A DNA stretch of 64,000 nt from Coprinellus micaceus (Eukaryota; Basidiomycota; Agaricomycetes; Agaricales; Psathyrellaceae): positions 310,001 to 374,000 of the forward strand of contig OX596342.1 in NCBI GenBank assembly GCA_951394405.1, given 5' to 3'. The translations under genes were made by a program, and so were the position numbers. Every line of letters starts with the position of its first letter. Position 1 is the first letter of the stretch. This document shows, piece by piece, positions 1-10,227 of this stretch. Under the pieces are notes generated by a model. That model saw nothing but the letters and a program-made list of their open reading frames with translations, was not told the origin of the DNA and made no database searches.

Positions 1-402
1 CGGATTAGGAAGGAGTTTATGGTGACGTCTTCCAGCTCTAGGATCTCGGTCCTCAGCATCAGATTGAGGGGTGCAGATTGGGAGCGAGCCAGTGCGGCCC
101 TAAAGCTTTTGACGGTTCGTTGGTATGCTTTGTGGTTCTTCCACACTTCCGTAGATGGCGAGAGTTTCACCCAGCACCACAACAATGGAAAGCCGAGTGC
201 GACAGCTCTCCAGCGTTTACACACTAGAGTCAAGACGGTTGGCGGCTTAGAGGGCTCTGGTGTGGTTTCCCAGCGGTTCGAAGGTAAACAGTGCAAAAAT
301 ACCTCGCAGAGCAGGTCGTCCGGGAGAGTGTCGAAAGGACATGCTGGGTAGCGATGAGTGATCAACGCGATGGTAACCAAGAGCAGACGCCGTACCAGCC
401 AT
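1..402 (-). CDS. F-box protein, 5' part, cut by window edge (F-box gene A)
   Basis: Predicted substrate-recognition subunit of an SCF-type ubiquitin ligase. The model is exon 1 at 402-396 (ATGGCTG, only 7 nt), a 52-nt intron (395-344, GTACGG...CCCAG), and exon 2 from 343 running off the left edge. The protein starts M-A-A-C-P-F-D-T-L-P-D-D-L-L-C-E-V-F, a clear F-box start, followed by SNRWETTP and LVCKRWRAVAL, the usual F-box helices. About 116 residues are visible. The frame carrying the F-box has no ATG of its own downstream of an upstream stop, which is why the 7-nt exon is invoked; three paralogues in the window (starts at 2225, 14575, 16437) show the same arrangement. It lies 292 bp downstream of F-box gene B on the same strand. 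Most similar within the window to gene D (16437-17956). Target unknown. Confidence 0.8.
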
Positions 403-694
403 TATTTCGCACCTAGGGTGAAGCTTTGAGGATTTGGGGGGTTATGTCCGACGATGTGGGTGATGGTCGTCGAGACAAAGCAGGTTTGAGGTTCGGCTGC
501 TTCGATATCTCCGACGAATCTAAGCGCCGCTCAAAAAACAAGGTAAGCGCCCGTGCCAGCCGGTAGACAAGGGGGAAAAGATATCACGTCGTGTCACGTT
601 ATACACTCAAATCTAAGTAAAGAGGAGCCGCATCACGAAGAAGGTAAGAGATCTTAAAGTGAAGATATCATGTCATCTAGATCGCCAGGCACTG

Positions 695-2225
695 CTAAAA
701 GCTCAAAAGTTTCTGAGTCACTCCAGTTTCCTCCCATCCATGCGACGCAGAATCCATTTCCATCCATATTGCCTTCCCCATATCCTCCATCTTCCCGCCA
801 ACGTGGCGCTCGAACACCATGTCACCGCCGTCTACAAACATCTGGATAACCTTCACAAACTCCCGCTCATCCCCCACGTCAAAAGGCATGCCACCCCATA
901 CAACTATCCTCCGAATATGGGAAGTCGGGTGAATGCCAGGAGTCCGAGCTTTGAGGAGGCGTTGAAGGGGGTGTGCAGGAATCGTGCTCTGCATATATCC
1001 ATAGATTCCATGCACGTGGGACTCCAGAACCAGTGTATGCAAATGGGGGATAAGGTCTCCTTTGGCTTCCAGAAGTTGGAACGCCTCTTCATATGAGCCC
1101 GAAATGGAAAGATGGAGGGTGTGTGCAGTGGGTGTGGATTCGAATAGGGATTCCAATTCTCTGCCACCGATCCAGTTGACGGCCAGGGAGAGAAGTTCCA
1201 CCTTATTGAATGTCTGAAGTCTGGCGAAGAATCGGACTTGATAGTCCCCCAGGTCCTCCAAGTTCCCCCGCACCGCCTCAAGTCTTAGGGTCCGGACATG
1301 CGGAAAGTCAACTTTATCAAACAGGCTAGGGTACGCCACGCTGTCCCCGAAGTCAAGAGCGAGGGTAGTGACACTATCCATGACCGTAAAATCCGGTCCC
1401 GGCGCCAGGTTCCATTCTCCGTTTTCACTCAGGAGGGCCACTTCCCCCCACATGAGCCTCAGGCTGAGCCATCGGAGGTTTGGGCTCTGGGTGATGAGGC
1501 GCTGCGTGAATAGGCGGTTAGAATTGCTGTGCTCGTCGCAGTCGAGGAAGTGGGTGAGTTGGTGCCAAGGAAGGATGAAACTCGGAGCGTCACCGTCAGG
1601 GGTGAACGGGAATGTGGTGTCCAGAGCGACACGGCGCAGGGAAGGGGTGTCTTGGAATGCCACCACAGGCTTGATCGTAGCAGGTTCACCCCCCATCATA
1701 ATGGCCTTGCAGTACACGAGGCTTTCCAGGGCGTGAAACTGGCCTGATGGGAGGGAATCCATCATGGAGAGGGGGATCTGGTGGAGAACCAAATGCGTCA
1801 GGGAACTGGTGGTAGAACGAAGCAGGTTCGACAGGAAGGAGGGGGCTAGGGCTCTCAGAAATCGATGCTCGCTGGTTACCATCAGGCTGAGAGGCGCTGA
1901 TTGTGAGCGTTTAAGGACGTTCCAGAAGCGTTCCATAGTCTGCACAACTACTCCCTTATCCCTCCAGATACACCCCAAAACAGGGAGTCGCATCCAGCAC
2001 CACAGCAATGGGAAGCCGAGTGCGGCAGACCTCCACCGTTTGCACACGAAGGTCAGAACAGTTGGGACCTCAGTGGGCTTTGGCGTGGTTTCCCAGCGAT
2101 TCGAGGGGAGGCAAAGCAGGAATATTTCGCAGAGCAAGTCGTTGGGTACGGCATCGAAAGGACATGCTACAAGCGATGAGCGATCCACTCAACGGTAAGA
2201 AGAAAATGCATGTCCTACCGGGCAT
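695..2225 (-). CDS. F-box protein with leucine-rich C-terminal region (F-box gene B)
   Basis: Likely SCF ubiquitin ligase adaptor. Exon 1 is 2225-2219 (ATGCCCG), a 52-nt intron spans 2218-2167, and exon 2 is 2166-695, giving about 492 residues starting M-P-A-C-P-F-D-A-V-P-N-D-L-L. The F-box occupies about residues 4-50 (PNDLLCEIFLLCLP, then VCKRWRSAALGFPLLW). The remainder is a series of irregular leucine-rich segments such as LRWLSLRL and VRTLRLEAV, typical of the large Agaricomycete F-box families, ending with RRIVVWGG and FERHVGG blocks shared with genes C and D. Without the tiny exon the frame opens only at a GTG directly after a TGA, so no ATG start exists there. Closest relative in the window is gene C, on the opposite strand 12 kb away. 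The protein partner cannot be inferred. Confidence 0.85.
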
Positions 2226-4329
2226 GATGTTCCCTTCAAAGGTCACCCTGCGCGTACTAGTGTCGTCACGCGTGCCGATAGTTAAATATCGTGGTGGAAG
2301 CCAATGGAAGTGCGAACGGAAGTACGAGAAGATAACTAGGTTCGAGTTCAATTCGAGTTGAACTGCTTTCGGTGCTTCCCCGGCCGTTTTCGAGCGCCGC
2401 TTTCTAACCACAGCAACCACCGAGGTTGAACCGAAATCTATGACTTGCGCCTCCTTCGACTCGCATTCCCGATGGTTCCAAAAGGACACCCATTTATGCA
2501 GTTTTGAGTTGTTGACGATATGCCTCAAGCTGTGGATAACTACTCAACCTACCCATCCCTCCCTTTCTGCCACTTCGGCGCCCAAAATACCGGTCATCGT
2601 ACGAGAGCTGAACCTGGCCGCGCTTCACTCAAGAGTACAGCGCTCCATTCATAACACAGCAGTACTATAAAGACGCCGACACCCCTCTTCGAGGCAGTCG
2701 GCCCACCGTTTATCCGGCCCCGACAGGTGACGCTGTAGAGCTCACTCGACAAGTCGCGTTCGAGGGAGCGCGTCTTCGACAGATTACCCACAAACGAGGG
2801 AAGACACTCAAGTTGTTATTCCGACCTACGTCGACAACACTAACAGGGATAGGAAGACGCTTCCGCTTTCGGGAAGGGCAGACGTTACCCCACCGTCACG
2901 ACAATCGCACGCAAAACACGCAAAACACGGAGCGGTGATTTACAGGAGGTTCCCTGCCCGACATCTTTCACGAAGGCTGAAAATCCACCCAATCGAGATT
3001 GCCGAATCTGTCAAGTCAAATCCGTCGATTCTCAAGAAGCGAAGTTGGAGACCTACCTCTGTGGCTCAAATACGAGTGTCGCGAGAACCCTACGGATCGG
3101 TGTGGCCACTAGACGGCGCCCTCTCTCCCGGTCATAAAGAAAGCCCCAACGATGCTCAATGGGCCTTGGAGCACGACAACGAGCGCCTCAGATAATTGAA
3201 ACTGGAGACAACGCGTCTTAGCGAGAACTTACGTCGTTCTCGCGGTCACCCCCCGAGTCTGAGCGTCCAGGGGCAACTGGCGAGCTGGCCCATTCCACTC
3301 CACCGCGATCAGCTGAAGCGTGTGTGTCCCTGCCTAACGGAGAGCCAACGTCCTCTTGACCTTGGGCTTCGCATTGCTCAAGACCGGATTCAGAATACCA
3401 AGCGTGCATTCGCTACACCCCACATATGTTGCGTCTTTGGAAGCAGCCCCAATGTATAAGGCAACCCTGGAATCGTCTGGATGGGAACCAGGGAAAGGGA
3501 CCATGTACCCCCTGTGACCTATCCGTGAGTATCCCTTCGAAATTCATCGGCGCGAACTAGTCAAGAGCGCGCGACCCAGTGAACATCCCGTACATGACGT
3601 CACGGGTATCAAAAAATCGGAATTTAAGCGCCCGTCTGATCAGAGGTACTTGAGCCGCGGGGACCATTTTCCTCTTTACCATATAGGCGCCAACGAGTGG
3701 CCAAGCCCGCTACTGTCGCACCCGCAGTCATCACCAGAATATATTTGTCTAGTCGTTTATGTTCGTAAGTTCATTCTTCTCTATTATCCTAAAAGTTGGT
3801 TTGCCCTCGTTTGCCACAACTTTCTGAACATCCTATGTTGTGCTCGGGACCGTTTCCGCAAAACATCCACATGTGTGGGAGATTGGCTGTCTTCTAGGTA
3901 ACTGGGGATTCAAAGACATGTAGCTCGTAGACCCCCAGAGAGGCAAGAGCGCGCATTCCTCGAAATTAAGCATCAAATCCCCAGTATCGTCCTCTTCACG
4001 GCAAGTCAGCCATCGCACTCTTTATTACAAGACTCCGTCCAGCAATATCGAGTCGACGAGGTTTCAAGTTATCGATGTCTGAGCCAGAAAGCGCCAGGGC
4101 ACCACAATACCTGTGAGGAACGCCTTCCCTCGGAATGCGCGGCCCGGCTGCCCCACCGCCCCACTGATCGGCACAAAGAGAACATGAAATTCTCTTTCGT
4201 AGTTTGAGGTCCGTCCCAAGACCCTCTACTTTTCAAGTAGCGGGAATACTCCCCCGCCCTCGCCCATAATCAAGGAAGGCTAGAATGCCCAATCACACCC
4301 TTGGCCAAAGACGGTATTCATTGGAGGGG
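2226..4329. other. Intergenic region, no recognisable gene
   Basis: About 2.1 kb upstream of F-box gene B. The only notable open stretch is 2935-3459 on the plus strand, two short frames in phase separated by one TAA; it has no recognisable domain and no credible start context. The first few hundred bases presumably hold the gene B promoter. Confidence 0.5.
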
Positions 4330-4900
4330 CGAGGCTTAGGAGCTGCGTGTAGTGGATGTGAAGGTGGCGTATCCCTATCAGATAGAAAATTCAATGGAAC
4401 ACGCGTGGCTTGAGCGGTATTAAAGGCGTGCAGGAATCAACTGGGGCGGTGTCACGAGAGGGCACTAATCAGTATTAACTTACCAGAGCCCTTGTTGCGC
4501 AACCCAAGTACACTGTATCTAATAACGATAACTAGGAGAACTCGCAGCACACACTGCGCACCTGCCACTGCGCTAGGGGTATTACTTGGGGCTGGAGAGT
4601 CATTGGTGTGGTGCGTGCGCGTCGTGCATGGATCATACCCAACGAGATCAGTGACAATGGACATCTCAGACACTCCGTAGCGCCGAGATTAGATCCACGC
4701 GCTTTGCCACAACTCGAGGCTGACCTCGAGGCGGGGTGAGGGACTAATTAAGTGACAGGGCGTATGCTTAGGTTTAGCCTGGACCGTGTGGGATCTTATC
4801 TCTTGAGATAGGCCATGCCACCCACTCAAGTCCTGCCTGGGAGGGCTACACGAACGCTCGTTAATGCTAGGCTCGCTATAGGGTCTAATACCTAACACTA
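4330..4900. repeat. Diverged tandem duplication 1, left copy
   Basis: This segment is related to 5290-5870, about 1.06 kb to the right. Both copies contain in the same order: a GCGTAT...ATAGAA motif, a GAGCGGTAT block, a CACTAAT/GCTAAT block with a TTACT/TTAACTTACC segment, CGTATCT(G/A)ATAACGAT, and the identical 20-mer GAGATTAGATCCACGCGCTT (4685-4704 here, 5741-5760 there). Neither copy holds a plausible gene. Endpoints are approximate because divergence is high. Confidence 0.65.
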
Positions 4901-5262
4901 GATCTCCCCTCTCACTCAGTCGAATTATACAGTATATTTGCCTCGAGCAGACCCCAGTAGCGCTCGCCCCTAACAGGCCTCGAAGAAGCCCTCTGACCTC
5001 AAGCGCCGTCGGAAATAACGTACCTGTGTGTGTGGGCGAGCAAATTTAAGGTTAAGCGCCCATACACCTACGCCCCTCTCGATTCGATATGTAGCCTCCT
5101 TCGGTCGTAAACGGAGTCTAGGCTTCGAAAACGTTTTCTTTTTTCTCTTTTCGTGTAGGACCCTCGGGCCTGTAACATGCGCAGACGTATTTTACCTGAT
5201 TGGAGGAAGCCCCATTGTGAAAGCGTGTCTGGACGCTAATACGAAGTGAATTTGAGACCCGC

Positions 5263-5308
5263 GAGTGGGTTGTGAGTGAGGAGTGAGTGAGTGAGTGGAT
5301 GAGTGGGT
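5263..5308. repeat. Imperfect GAGT microsatellite
   Basis: A run of GAGT/GTGA units (gagtgag, gagtgagtgagtgagtgg, gatgagtgggtg) immediately left of the right-hand duplicated copy. Confidence 0.8.
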
Positions 5309-5870
5309 GTGGAGGCGGCGTCGCTCTGCGGCGTATCTGATAGAATTTGAATCGGTAGAATAGAATAGGCCACGAGGCTCGAGCGGTATGAAGTACGTGC
5401 GCGAATTGAATTGAAATTATTGAATTGAGGCAGTGCGTTATGGGTGGGCGCTAATCACTATACATATTTACTGACCAGGGTCCTGATTGACTTATCCAGC
5501 GTATCTGATAACGATGTATATTCACTTAGATACGGCAGTTGCAGCACTGCTACTTACTTACGTTGTGAGGGTCTGCAGAACTACGAACGTCACCCCTCAC
5601 CTCGTGCGCCGCACCCCCCTCCCTCCCTACCATGCGTCGAGTCCACGCACAGCGCTCGTCGCACGCACCCTCGATGGTCACCCTGTCAAAGGACATCTCG
5701 GACATTGACACACATCTTAGCCCCGACTCACCGATAACCCGAGATTAGATCCACGCGCTTAGACTGTAGACTCGAGGTTTAGCGCGAGGCGGTGTGCGAG
5801 GCTAACCTCGAGGCGAGGTGGGTGACAGGACGCATGCTCGATGCCGATAGGTTGCGTATAACCCTGCGCA
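5290..5870. repeat. Diverged tandem duplication 1, right copy
   Basis: Partner of 4330-4900, in direct orientation. It shares the ordered landmarks listed for the left copy and continues through a CTCGAGG(C/T)...GACCTCGAGGCG-like block and a GTGACAGG(A/G)CG(C/T)ATGCT block. The copy has acquired extra bases (a CT-rich insertion near 5600-5640). No coding potential is apparent. Confidence 0.65.
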
Positions 5871-6419
5871 GTACATCCAAGCACGGAGGGGTCCCAGGCT
5901 GCTCTCCATGTCCATGTCCCATAGACCTAGAGACATGTAAGTACAGCTTCGAATTCTGATATCGGGCGCCTACGTGGAAGCACCGCTCTCTGAGAGGATA
6001 CTAGATGGGCAGGGGGGAAGTAAGGAGGGGATATTATTAGACCCGCACGAGGCGAACCTCGATTGAGCGCTGGGATATGCGGCGCTACCGGCCCTCGAGG
6101 CTCTCCCGATCGATCCTTGCGCGTCGGATACTCAAGTACTGCCAGTGAGAGGATACCGGGGACTTGAAAAGACGCCTTGGGTAAACGAGGCTCGGGTCGT
6201 CGAGCCGGTGGACTGAGACGAGAGGGTGTGGTGTGTGGTTGTGATTGTGTGTGGTCGTGATCGAAGTGGATAAGTAAGGTCGAGGAGTGCGTGCGTAGGA
6301 GTGGGGAGTGGTAGAGATCGGCGCAGGGGTGTGCGGACGCACGCACGTAACACGCGGCATGCTGCGACTCGGATCGGGGCTAACGCAACTGGGTAGCTGG
6401 ACCCGAGGAAGGAGGCGGT

Positions 6420-6880
6420 TCGGCGCTTAGATCTTTGTCAGTGTCGATTCCTTTCGTTCCTTCCGGATGGGTGGGAGGGGTTCGGCCTTGGTCGTCGGGA
6501 CGTTGGCCCAGGGTGCATGGGGCGGGGAACTTGAGTATCGAGCGAGGAGGCGGTAGGGACGCGGGCGGAAGGGCGAGGCGTCATCGACGTAGTAGGACGA
6601 GAGACCGGAAACCGGGGTGGCGTAGGTTCGTAGATGAGATAGGTATTTACGATCGCGAGGTACTTCACGATCGACCTAGTGTCACGCAAGGTCTGATACA
6701 TACGTAGTCATGTAGAGTGGGCACGAGTCAAGTAGCTTTGAATGTCAGAGAGAATAGGCGCTAGCGTAGCCTTGGATGTTAGATACTCGCTTCGTTATCT
6801 CGACGCACGTAAGTAGGATCGAACTTGGACTTGAGATGGAGCCTAGAGGAGGGCTGGGTACGGTGACTCGGGTCGCAGGT
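6420..6880. repeat. Diverged tandem duplication 2, left copy
   Basis: Related to 6908-7440 in direct orientation. Shared landmarks in order: GGCGCTTAGATC(T/C)TTGTCAG followed by a CCTTC.GTAT/GGAT...GGGAGG block, an AACCGGGGTGG...GGCGTAG block, TTACGATCGCGAG, AGGTACTTCACGATCGACC, GTAGAGTGGGCA(C/G)GAGTC, GTAGCCTTGGATGT(T/C)AGATA and TGGAGCCTAGAG. No gene recognised. Confidence 0.7.
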
Positions 6881-6907
6881 TAGGATTCGACACTCACTCC
6901 GGATCGA

Positions 6908-7440
6908 CGTAACGAGGTTCGGCGCTTAGATCCTTGTCAGCGCCAACTTCCGTTCCTTCTGTATCGGCGGGAGGGAGTCATCCTCGAAGATCGGGATGGT
7001 GGAGAAGGTTTGATCTTCGAGCGTCGGGGCGCTGGGTGTGAGGGGTGAGGCCTGTGAGGGCATGAAGAGCCCTGAGACTCAGAGAGCTTAAATGACGGAG
7101 CGTCGGAGAAGCGTTGTCGTCACCAAGGTCGTCATCGTCGGCGTAGGAGGATTCGAAGAGAACCGGGGTGGACCGTGGCGTAGATAAGATTAGAGATACT
7201 TACGATCGCGAGCTTGGTCACATCGGATGGGTACATAGGTACTTCACGATCGACCGAGTGTCAGAGGAAATCGGAGTCTGGTGCGTTGTCAGGTAGAGTG
7301 GGCAGGAGTCGAGTAGGTTTGGGTGTCTGGTAAAGACTTGGGTACCTTGGGTCCTGGTGTAGCCTTGGATGTCAGATAATCGTTTCGTTAGGTCGACGTG
7401 TGGAGATCGGAATTCGCGTTAGTTGGAGCCTAGAGGGAGG
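6908..7440. repeat. Diverged tandem duplication 2, right copy
   Basis: Partner of 6420-6880, with an additional block (about 7010-7110) not present on the left. A third, partial echo may follow at about 7500-7580, where GGAGAAGCGTCGTCATCGTCG resembles the 7109-7145 segment of this copy. Confidence 0.7.
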
Positions 7441-10227
7441 GTGGTAGAGTGTCGAGCGGGGTTCAGTTTAGACGTTCCGGACCATCGAGCGAGAGAGGAG
7501 ACGAGAAGATAGCCAGGCGCCTGCAGACGAGCCAACGCATACCGGATCGGCGCGGGAGAAGCGTCGTCATCGTCGTTTGGTAGAGTTCAATCAAGAAGAA
7601 CCTCTTCTTCTTTCCTTCTCTTCTTCTCTTCTTCTCTTCCTCGTTCCACGCAGAGCTTTGTTGACCATTCTCCGCAGTGTCCTTGTGAAACCTTTGTTGA
7701 CCGATCCAGTCCACCCGTCACGGTCGTGCCCGCTGACACCTCTGTCACTTGTCGGAGGGGAGGACGTAAGTGGTGGCAAGGAGACTGCCTGGGAGATGGG
7801 TATCAAGAAGGGGACTTGGGCTTGGCGAACTCAATCTTGCTTCCTGCTTCCTGGGTCCGGAGGCCTGAGTACGGAGGCCTGGGGACCTCGGATATACCGA
7901 CGGCCGCGCAACGAGGATATTACATAGAGAGTCAGACAACGAGAAACGGAGACGGAGGCAAGGCAGAGAGGGAGAGATATATTTAACCTCAAACACGGCG
8001 ACGAACAAAGATGAGATGACCGAGCTCGAGGGGAAGAACAAAGTTTGGTGCCGGAACACCCGCGAGAAGGGTCTTTGTTATCGCTGTTTCGTCATCCGCA
8101 TGCCGAGGACGGCACCGGGGATTCTTGTCCGTCAGGTTCGGTCTGCGGCGATGCGTCCGTAGATGGCACCGAAATCCCCCTAGAAAATAGTAGAAAAAAG
8201 GCGAGAAAGCGGGAGACGGCGCCGATCCCTTCCTATCCAGGAACGAAGCGGCGGACGTTCGTTGGTCGTTGGGCCAGGCCGGTCGAGGCTGTGTGCCGGC
8301 TCACCCGTGTCGCCTTCACGAATTCCCTTTCCCTTCTCAACTAAAACAAAGAGGGGGAGTCCTGAAAAGACCGTCTTGGCGTTCCCCCTTCAAGATTTCC
8401 GTTCCCCTTGGAGAGGCAGAGAGAAGAAGGCTGTTCGCTCCCAGCCACCGACACACACACTCGTTTGATCAAAAGACCCTTTCATTCATCCAGTCAAGAG
8501 GTTATCTTCCGCCCAGCGCCCACTCCCGCCTCGAGGCTGGTCACCGGCGTTCTCTCCTCTTTATCGTATCGCCATCCGTCCACCGCACCCCATCGCCTAT
8601 CGCTCCCGAGCCAATCGCCCGTCCCTGGCAGCAAGCACACACGCAGGCTCCATTCATTCGTTGGGAATAAGAAAAAGGAGGCATGCTAAGGAGCGGGACC
8701 GCCTCGTGGACGCGCGAATACCAGGCCATCGAAGAATTCGGGGGGGCGTCGTCATCATCGCCATCATCATCCGTCCCAGGGTCGCCGTTTCCGCTTCCTC
8801 TCACCGCGACCACCACCACCACTACCCCCTCGCAAGAAGGGCGACGAAGAGAGAGGGACCAGGAGCCGCTCCTCCCGAATCGAGAGCCTAGTCCGGGTCC
8901 GACGAGTGCGTTTGAGGAGAGAGGAAGGGTTGAGGGTGAGGAGGTGAGCGGTTTCGTTGTTGTTATGCTTTTCCTTCCCTGTTCGTTGTGGTTGTCTTCC
9001 TTTTCGTCCTCGTTGGGGTACGGGGTGGCGGCACGAGCTGCACGTCGTCACTTTGGTCGTCGTCGTCGGGTGATCATCGTCGTCACCCCCCCTCCTTGTT
9101 CACCCTTCTCTTTCTCCTCCCTTCTTTCTTCTCCTCCCTTCTTTTTCCTCTTCTCTTCCTCCCTTTTGTTGTTGCCCCTTCTACCCTTGTTCCCCGTCGT
9201 CCATGCACGCACCCGCCCCCGTCACCCCCACCGTCGTCGGCTCTTATCCTCCCGACGAGACGACAACGTGACACCCCTTTTGTTCGCCGACAACGGCTGT
9301 TTCACGGTGCCGTGATGGCGTGTATGCCTTCGTGCCTTGGGGGTCTGCGTGCCGTCCTACTCGTTTCGTGCCGTTGAGGTTGGGTGCCTTTGGGGTGTCC
9401 ATGCTGTGGGTTGGATGCGTGGACGGTGTGTGCCCGCCGCCCACCTTCCTGTCGGATACCGGTGGTGTGCTGTGCGCCCGGCCGCCTTCCTTGTTACCCG
9501 CCTTGTGCCGCCTTGTCCGCACCTTTGTTGTGCCGCTCGCTTGTCCTCACTTTTGTTGCACGCCGCCCCCTTGTTCAGCACCTTTGTTGCGCGCTGCCCC
9601 CTTGTCGCGGGTAACAGGAGGCGACGTCGGATGAGGGACCCGAGGAGTGCGGCTCCACTGGACCCTGCGTTCATTCATTCGTTCATCGGTTTGGTCGAGT
9701 GAGCGTGCGGGCTGTCTGCCACCCCCTCTCCATTCGGTTACCCGGGTTCTTATCCTCGGTCCTTGCCTTGCTCCTTTCTTGAGCCTTATCCTCTTCCCTG
9801 CGTTTCTCTTATCCTCCTTTGCTTTCGCTTGTGCTTTACCTTATCCCCCTCCTCTTCTCCCTTACCTCTTCTCCCTTACCTCTTCTCCTTGCTTCCCCTC
9901 TACCCCCTACCGACCCAGAAGCTCATGACATACTAACGCCCTCATCCACGACAACAGCACCAGCACGCGCCCCCCGGTCTCGTACACAGCACCTCGCACC
10001 CCCCGCGTCTATCGCCCTCGTCGACGTTCTCGTCGCATTCCTCCTATTCAACTCAATCATCGAGCCACGCCGCTACTTCCCTCTTAAACCATAACGCGCA
10101 GGGTTCCGTCAACAGTCATAGGAGGCAGGGTTCGGTTAACAGTCAGAGCCAGAACTATAACCAACAGCAACATCAACACCAGGCGTACCCGCCCCTATCG
10201 CATTCGAGCCACGTCCACGCACACGCC
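7441..10227. other. Low-complexity upstream region with polypyrimidine tracts
   Basis: No gene I can support. The plus strand is strongly C/T-rich at 7600-7640, 9085-9190 and 9770-9905, which creates long spurious frames in several phases. A frame starting at ATG 8683 (GSGTASW-like, then ATTTTTTPS and an E/R-rich stretch, followed by a possible GTGAGC donor at 8944) might be a first exon, but nothing downstream joins it convincingly. The CT-rich tract just before 10228 is typical of a strong fungal promoter/5' UTR and probably serves the downstream gene. Confidence 0.45.

Noticed and set aside
2935..3459. Two in-phase open frames separated by one TAA
   Set aside because: No recognisable domain, no good start or splice sites, and length close to what chance gives in GC-balanced DNA.
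8683..9315. 210-codon plus-strand frame with Ser/Thr-rich start
   Set aside because: Driven by CT-rich low-complexity sequence; frames in other phases are equally long. At most its first 85 codons could be an exon, but no partner exon was found.
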